NCBI RefSeq assembly: GCF_914767665.1 | Contig: NC_059501.1 | Coordinates: forward strand, 87,146,798-87,210,797 | Reading direction: 5' to 3' | Source of the DNA: Harmonia axyridis | Lineage: Eukaryota; Arthropoda; Insecta; Coleoptera; Coccinellidae | Length of the DNA stretch: 64,000 nt | In this document: positions 59,776-64,000 of the stretch, one piece after another | How positions within the stretch are numbered: position 1 is the stretch's first letter | How the letters are laid out: each line of letters starts with the position of its first letter | Translations under genes and position numbers: made by a program | Notes under the pieces: model-generated | Told to the model about the DNA's origin: nothing | Databases searched by the model: none | Seen by the model: the letters and a program-made list of their open reading frames with translations, nothing else

Positions 59776-60108
59776 TCAGTTGGCCGACTTGCTCATTAGC
59801 GTATAAACACAATCAAGCGTTCGCTCATTACTAATTACCGGCATGGAAACTAAGTAGGCCTCCATTGTTGAAAAACTTTCGGAACAAGTCGCAGTGCTGG
59901 TTTCGTTATTTGCATTCGACGATTGGCCACACTGAGCCAAAGGATGGCCGAATACCTTCGCACAGTCGAGGCCAAAGTTGGAAGAATATGCCGGCAATAT
60001 CGATTCGAACGCTGCTGGATGTTTTTTCCAGTAATGCATATTTAACGAGCTGGGATCTGATGCATCGGTGATTTTGACGGTTGTAAACGGAAACCGGAAC
60101 TTTGGCAC
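59776..60108 (-). CDS. Unrecognised 110-codon open frame
   Basis: Open from ATG to stop on minus (MPKFRFPFTTVKITDAS at the start). Composition is ordinary (Ser/Asn-rich middle). The + strand of the same DNA also reads open for a long way in one frame (SEQVAVLVSLFAFDDWPH), so the coding strand is uncertain. No domain recognised; possibly a remnant of a mobile element or a chance frame. Confidence 0.15.
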   Translation of the reverse strand: MPKFRFPFTTVKITDASDPSSLNMHYWKKHPAAFESILPAYSSNFGLDCAKVFGHPLAQCGQSSNANNETSTATCSESFSTMEAYLVSMPVISNERTLDCVYTLMSKSAN

Positions 60109-60109
60109 T

Positions 60110-61042
60110 GGGGGTTCCGTAGCATGAATAACGTAGATTATTAATCCGTTAGAGGAACGAGTTTCTGCATTTCATAACTTACGGGGATGACATACGCAGA
60201 TGATGCTGTTTGGAGCATAACCCAAAAAAGAATTTCTCTAATGGTTTGTACGTTTAGGCTAGGAGTTCTCAATCAATATTTTTAGGCATTGAAGGAATCT
60301 TCAGTGAGACCAATCGTTGGTACCTGCCTTATACGCCTCCGAGTAATCGAGAGAGTAGCTTTGACCATAAACGGTCGCATATACACAAATTTTTATCGTC
60401 AATTTCTGCCTACATTGATGCAATTTTTCGTTGAACAGCTTGCTCTCATTCAGTCTTCATGCATCTTATTCTTGAATTTTGTACACAAGATTGTCTCACT
60501 ATTGGTTAAGAGTAACTATTGCAGAATTTTTGTTCAAATCAAATTCTGTTAATTCGGAGAGAGCAGAGCCGAATACAATATTCGAAACCGTTATTGAAAT
60601 AAAATTCAATTCTAATTGTACTCATAGAATTTGTTCAAAATTTCGATATCAGTTTATATCCATTTTTTGATTCTTCTGGTTGAATTTAGGTAAAACTGTT
60701 TTTAGAATCAACTTGAAATTATTCCGTATCTCTTTACTTTTCTCGTTCAGTCATGACGTAGGTTGTTCTCTGTTATTGATTTGCTCCTATACCCTCTGCA
60801 AGGTCTTGGATCCATTGTGGAGCATTGGCATAGACTTTATTTTCCACGTGGGTTAATGTTGAATCACATGAGGTCACAGATCACCTCAACACTGTCAGAA
60901 ATTCTTGCAAAATTGATTATTCATTGCTTGTGTAGCACGTAGCGCCATCATGTTGAAAATAATCGTCGTCCACATTAATATTTCTAATTATTAATCATAA
61001 CTTAATTCTCAAGAACGATGCTACTATGATTGCAAAATTTTC
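60110..61042. other. Intergenic, nothing recognised
   Basis: AT-rich sequence without a recognisable gene or repeat. Confidence 0.4.
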
Positions 61043-61195
61043 ACTATTTTTGTAGTGAATTTTAATAATTTAAATGCGTTTATTAACTGTATATCCTTCC
61101 GTTATTAATAATGGCGTAGTTTTTACTTGTCAAATTTCAAAACATAACCACTTCAAAAGTGTCAGCTGCCCAAATAGCGGGCTTTTCAAAATGGA
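61043..61195 (+). repeat. Dispersed ~150-bp repeat, copy 2
   Basis: TTTTGTAGTGAATTTTAATA, GGCGTAGTTTTTACTTGTCA and AATAGCGGGCTTTTCAAAATG match the copies at 34290 and 63011 in the same orientation. Confidence 0.65.
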
Positions 61196-61320
61196 AGCTC
61201 TTATTGCAAAATTCTGTATTAGGATCTATTAGGATATGGGCTATCCAAATAATGATAAATTGAGTAATTTAGAGAAAGTGAGGAAAAATATTTCTAAAAA
61301 ATAATCAAGGAGTCCTCTCT

Positions 61321-61784
61321 ATACGCTCTATTAGTGATGACGTCACACACCGCCATTTTAGTTCTTCTGTCAGTGTTTGGAATCCAAACAAACAAATTGT
61401 CATTCAAATTAGTACGTTGTCGTTGAAGAAATTGGCGTATTTTGATAAATGAGATTTTTTAAGGAACGATTTTACTATTAATTGATAGACAGAAGGAACG
61501 AGATTAATGCCAGTAAGTTCGAACTTGAAGTTCAACTACTAAACACGGCTTTTTACAAAATCTGGGGAATGATACAGGATTCAAACTTACTGGTATTAAC
61601 CTCGTTCCTTCTGTCTACCAATCAATACTGAAATCGTTCCTCAAATACTCTTATTTATAAAAATAAGCCAATTCCTTCAACGACACCGTATACTAATTTG
61701 AATGACAATTTGTTTGTTTGGATTCCGAACACTGACAGGAGAACCAAAAATGGCGGTTTGTGACGTCACACTAATAGAGCGTAT
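61321..61784. repeat. Long inverted-repeat MITE with CRE-like ends
   Basis: ATACGCTCTATTAGTGATGACGTCACACACCG (left, in parts) pairs with GTGACGTCACACTAATAGAGCGTAT at the right. The arms extend inward about 200 bp each to CAGAAGGAACGAG / CTCGTTCCTTCTG, with a loop of about 50 bp. Both ends hold the palindrome TGACGTCA. No coding capacity. Confidence 0.85.
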
Positions 61785-62251
61785 TGAGTCTTCCCTCAAA
61801 TTGAATTTCCTCCGAGATCGTTTTTGTATTAAAGAAAAAATTTCCTGTTGCTAGGAATGATCCTTTTAGGTATTAATTACTCTGTACAAATCAAAATTCA
61901 AAAAGCATAAACATTGAGTTTGTTAATGGATCTCATTTGAAATGGTTGAAAGATTCTTTATTTTTTTGGTGTATCGTTTTGTCCACCTTTAAATAATAAC
62001 TTTGCTCATTCTATAAAAAGGCTTTTTTTTTCTAAATTCACGTGTCTCAACAACTATGCCACTGACACATGGTACAATGTACTTTTTTTCTAAGCATTAC
62101 AGGTAATAATGTTAATAAATCTGTATTAATCATGAAAAAAATGCGACGTTGCCACATGTCCTAAAATACGGATATTTCAAGACTAAATCGCATCCCACAT
62201 TATTCCTAAAAATCAACACTCTAATGGATTCCCTCTTTTTTTTTTTTGCAG

Positions 62252-62529
62252 ATCCAAAATTCGGAAGCACACACCCCGCCACAAATCGAAATACCGAGAT
62301 GAAAAATGAGGAACCCTTCAACGTGAGACACAATGATCAGAAGTACGACATCCACGAGTTCCTCAAGAACCACCCCGGCGGTCTTAACTACGTCAGGCCG
62401 TACAAAGACAAAGACATCACCAAACGGATGAAAGACACCCAACATTCTAAAGCCGCCTATTATTTATTAAGAGAGTACAAAAATGATGGAAGAGACTTAA
62501 CGAGTACAAGTGATTCTAGTGATTTAGAG
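62252..62529 (+). CDS. Fatty acid 2-hydroxylase-type exon (cytochrome b5 domain)
   Basis: Acceptor TTTTTTTTTGCAG, donor TTAGAG|GTAAAT. It is open throughout, and a likely start ATG lies at 62299 in ACCGAGATGA. From there it reads FNVRHNDQKYDIHEFLKNHP and then GG (heme His25 of the HPGG box), KDKDITKRMKDTQHS (second heme His49) and KAAYYLLREYK. This fits the N-terminal b5 domain of FA2H, which feeds electrons to the C-terminal di-iron hydroxylase that makes 2-hydroxy fatty acids for sphingolipids in the ER. The hydroxylase exons lie beyond the window. If the ATG is the start, 62252-62298 is untranslated; otherwise an upstream exon adds to it (entry phase 1). Confidence 0.85.
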
Positions 62530-63010
62530 GTAAATTATTGATTCGGTAGAAATCGGGAATTCGAGATGGATATGGCAACATTGCTTCGAGTGCTACTTTT
62601 AAGTTAGAAGTAAAGGGATGTGGGGTCCCCTTTTTTATTCCTTGACTACAGCTGAGATAGCTTAAAAGGGGTTATTCTCCATTATTGTTTTTTATTGTAT
62701 TGTTTACCAATGATGGGGTTTCAAGGTCCTTGATAAGTCATTGTCTTGGAGTGTTCTTACACTTTGTTTCCATAAAGGATTCCCTTCCTTTGAGTGTCTG
62801 AAGTAAATTTGATTATATTGTTACCCTTTCAGAAAAGAACTCAATCAATTATATGCTCGATAAGTTACTTCTTCAGTTCGTTCATAAATTGAGTGGGTAA
62901 GGTATCTATAATAAAAGTTTTTCCAATAAGAGGTTTCAATTTGATATAAAAAAACCATTATATTTGGAGAGAAATCAATAGAGTTCATTGCACTCAAATT
63001 TCCTCCATTT

Positions 63011-63155
63011 TTGTAGTGAATTTTAACAATTTCAATGCGTTGTTGAAGCATGTATCGTTCCATCTTTAGTGATGACGTAGTTTTTACTTGTCAAATGTCT
63101 GAAGATGACAGCTTCGTACGTGACAGCTACCAAGATAGCGGGCTATTCAAAATGA
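63011..63155 (+). repeat. Dispersed ~150-bp repeat, copy 3
   Basis: TTTTTGTAGTGAATTTTAAC, GACGTAGTTTTTACTTGTCA and AGATAGCGGGCTATTCAAAATG match the copies at 34290 and 61043. Confidence 0.65.
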
Positions 63156-63377
63156 AACCACTTATTGGAAAACCTTCACTTTCTGGAATCTATCCTTGTT
63201 CATTCATTTATTATTGTAATCTGATATACCTTCTCAGCTTGAAAGAAAGCAAACACATATAAGGATAGATTCCTTACAAAAGTAAGATTCTAGTTACTTT
63301 TTTCTACAAAATACCGACACTAGGTAACATAGATACTCAATAGTATATTCTAAAACAAGTTGCTTAATGGGCTATTA

Positions 63378-63447
63378 TTCCAACACGATTGCAGAATTCG
63401 AAAACGAGCGACAAAAGAGCGAGTTTTCGAACGCATGAGTGTTGGAA
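63378..63447. repeat. Inverted repeat hairpin
   Basis: TTCCAACAC and TTCGAAAACGAGCG are matched by (C/A)GCGAGTTTTCGAA and GTGTTGGAA across a loop of about ten bases. Possibly a very small MITE. Confidence 0.6.
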
Positions 63448-63803
63448 TTGCCTTCTGCAACGAGTATTAGACGATATTTTCTCTATTTCAGTCAATTTTT
63501 GTGAAATATTATCGAAATTCAATGAAAAATTCAGGTTATATATCCTAGTGACTTTTGTATTGTATCTTGGCAGTTGGTGTGACTTTTACGAAAACTGACA
63601 GATCACATAATTTGAATTTGAATCGTATGTTTCGAATTTTGAAATAATTTACAATTACGCATTAAATTAGTGAATTATGTCTGACGAAATCTATTTAACA
63701 TCTCCAGAATTGCGAATATTGTAGCAAATCATTTCACTATATCCAATATAATCCAAAGTCAGTACAGACAACCACAAAACGAAAAATATAACTGAAAACA
63801 ATA

Positions 63804-63823
63804 CTGTAATGAATTCATTACAG
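63804..63823. repeat. Perfect 20-bp palindrome
   Basis: CTGTAATGAATTCATTACAG reads the same on both strands. A related sequence, CTGTAATGAAGTCATTACGA, follows about 33 bases later. Confidence 0.8.
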
Positions 63824-64000
63824 CACAGTTCTTAGTACTGTAATGAAGTCATTACGATACTTCAATCGAGAAATAGAATTATAAAAGTTTAATGAGTCTA
63901 CTTGTTGAAGGCTATTTAATATAAATCAAATAATTTGACAACTTTGTGTCTAATCCTTCACAAAGCGAAAGCTCGCTTTGTGTCTTTATGTTGATGTAGT

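Larger units (their letters stand above)
62530..64000. other. FA2H intron with small repeats
   Basis: No further coding exon was found before the end of the window. It holds the third copy of the 150-bp repeat (63011), an inverted repeat (63378-63447) and a 20-bp palindrome (63804-63823). Near the end, CACAAAGCGAAAGCTCGCTTTG forms a 10-bp hairpin. Confidence 0.5.

Noticed and set aside
1..64000. CRISPR array or bacterial operon structure
   Set aside because: No regularly spaced identical repeats. Introns, TA-flanked mariners and hAT elements mark the DNA as animal.

Overview
This is an AT-rich, intron-containing animal window, almost certainly an insect. The reasons are short insect-style splice sites, very abundant mariner, hAT, LINE and SINE debris, and an SLC6 transporter and a fatty acid 2-hydroxylase whose sequences read as arthropod. 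A beetle is my guess, but nothing here proves the order.

Only two host genes can be supported. (1) A neurotransmitter-type SLC6 transporter of the SLC6A15/SLC6A17 orphan (neutral amino acid) class lies on the + strand at 6187-19703. I could read ten coding exons with consistent GT-AG splice phases, plus an alternative last coding exon. It encodes about 684 or 697 residues, depending on whether a 94-nt cassette exon carrying its own stop is used. (2) One exon of a fatty acid 2-hydroxylase-type gene (cytochrome b5 heme domain) lies on the + strand at 62252-62529; the rest of that gene is downstream of the window. A possible last exon of a third gene sits at 174-276 and ends exactly where a transposon has inserted.

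Most of the rest is transposon-derived. Twelve copies of one roughly 0.94-kb mariner-type element are spread over the whole window (277, 7801, 9710, 18034, 23554, 30214, 33262, 36547, 38602, 45855, 48031 and 56019). Eleven are near full length and one is truncated. Every copy that covers the site has the same internal deletion, which removes the transposase DNA-binding half, so they form a non-autonomous deletion-derivative family. A decayed relative that still has the missing segment is at 2290-3210. A second, Mos1-like mariner family is present as two broken copies and one end fragment. There are also hAT remnants (one MITE with a perfect 8-bp target duplication), LINE 3' fragments, a small SINE with target duplications, and several long inverted-repeat elements. 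One of these is a hairpin with arms of about 483 bp in an SLC6 intron.

The most notable signal is at 31831-32215 on the minus strand. It is a tRNA-like SINE whose 3' end carries a complete hammerhead ribozyme: a GUC cleavage site, the CUGAUGA and GAAA core boxes, and three paired stems. The surrounding direct repeat suggests either a target duplication or the trace of a tandem (dimeric) unit.
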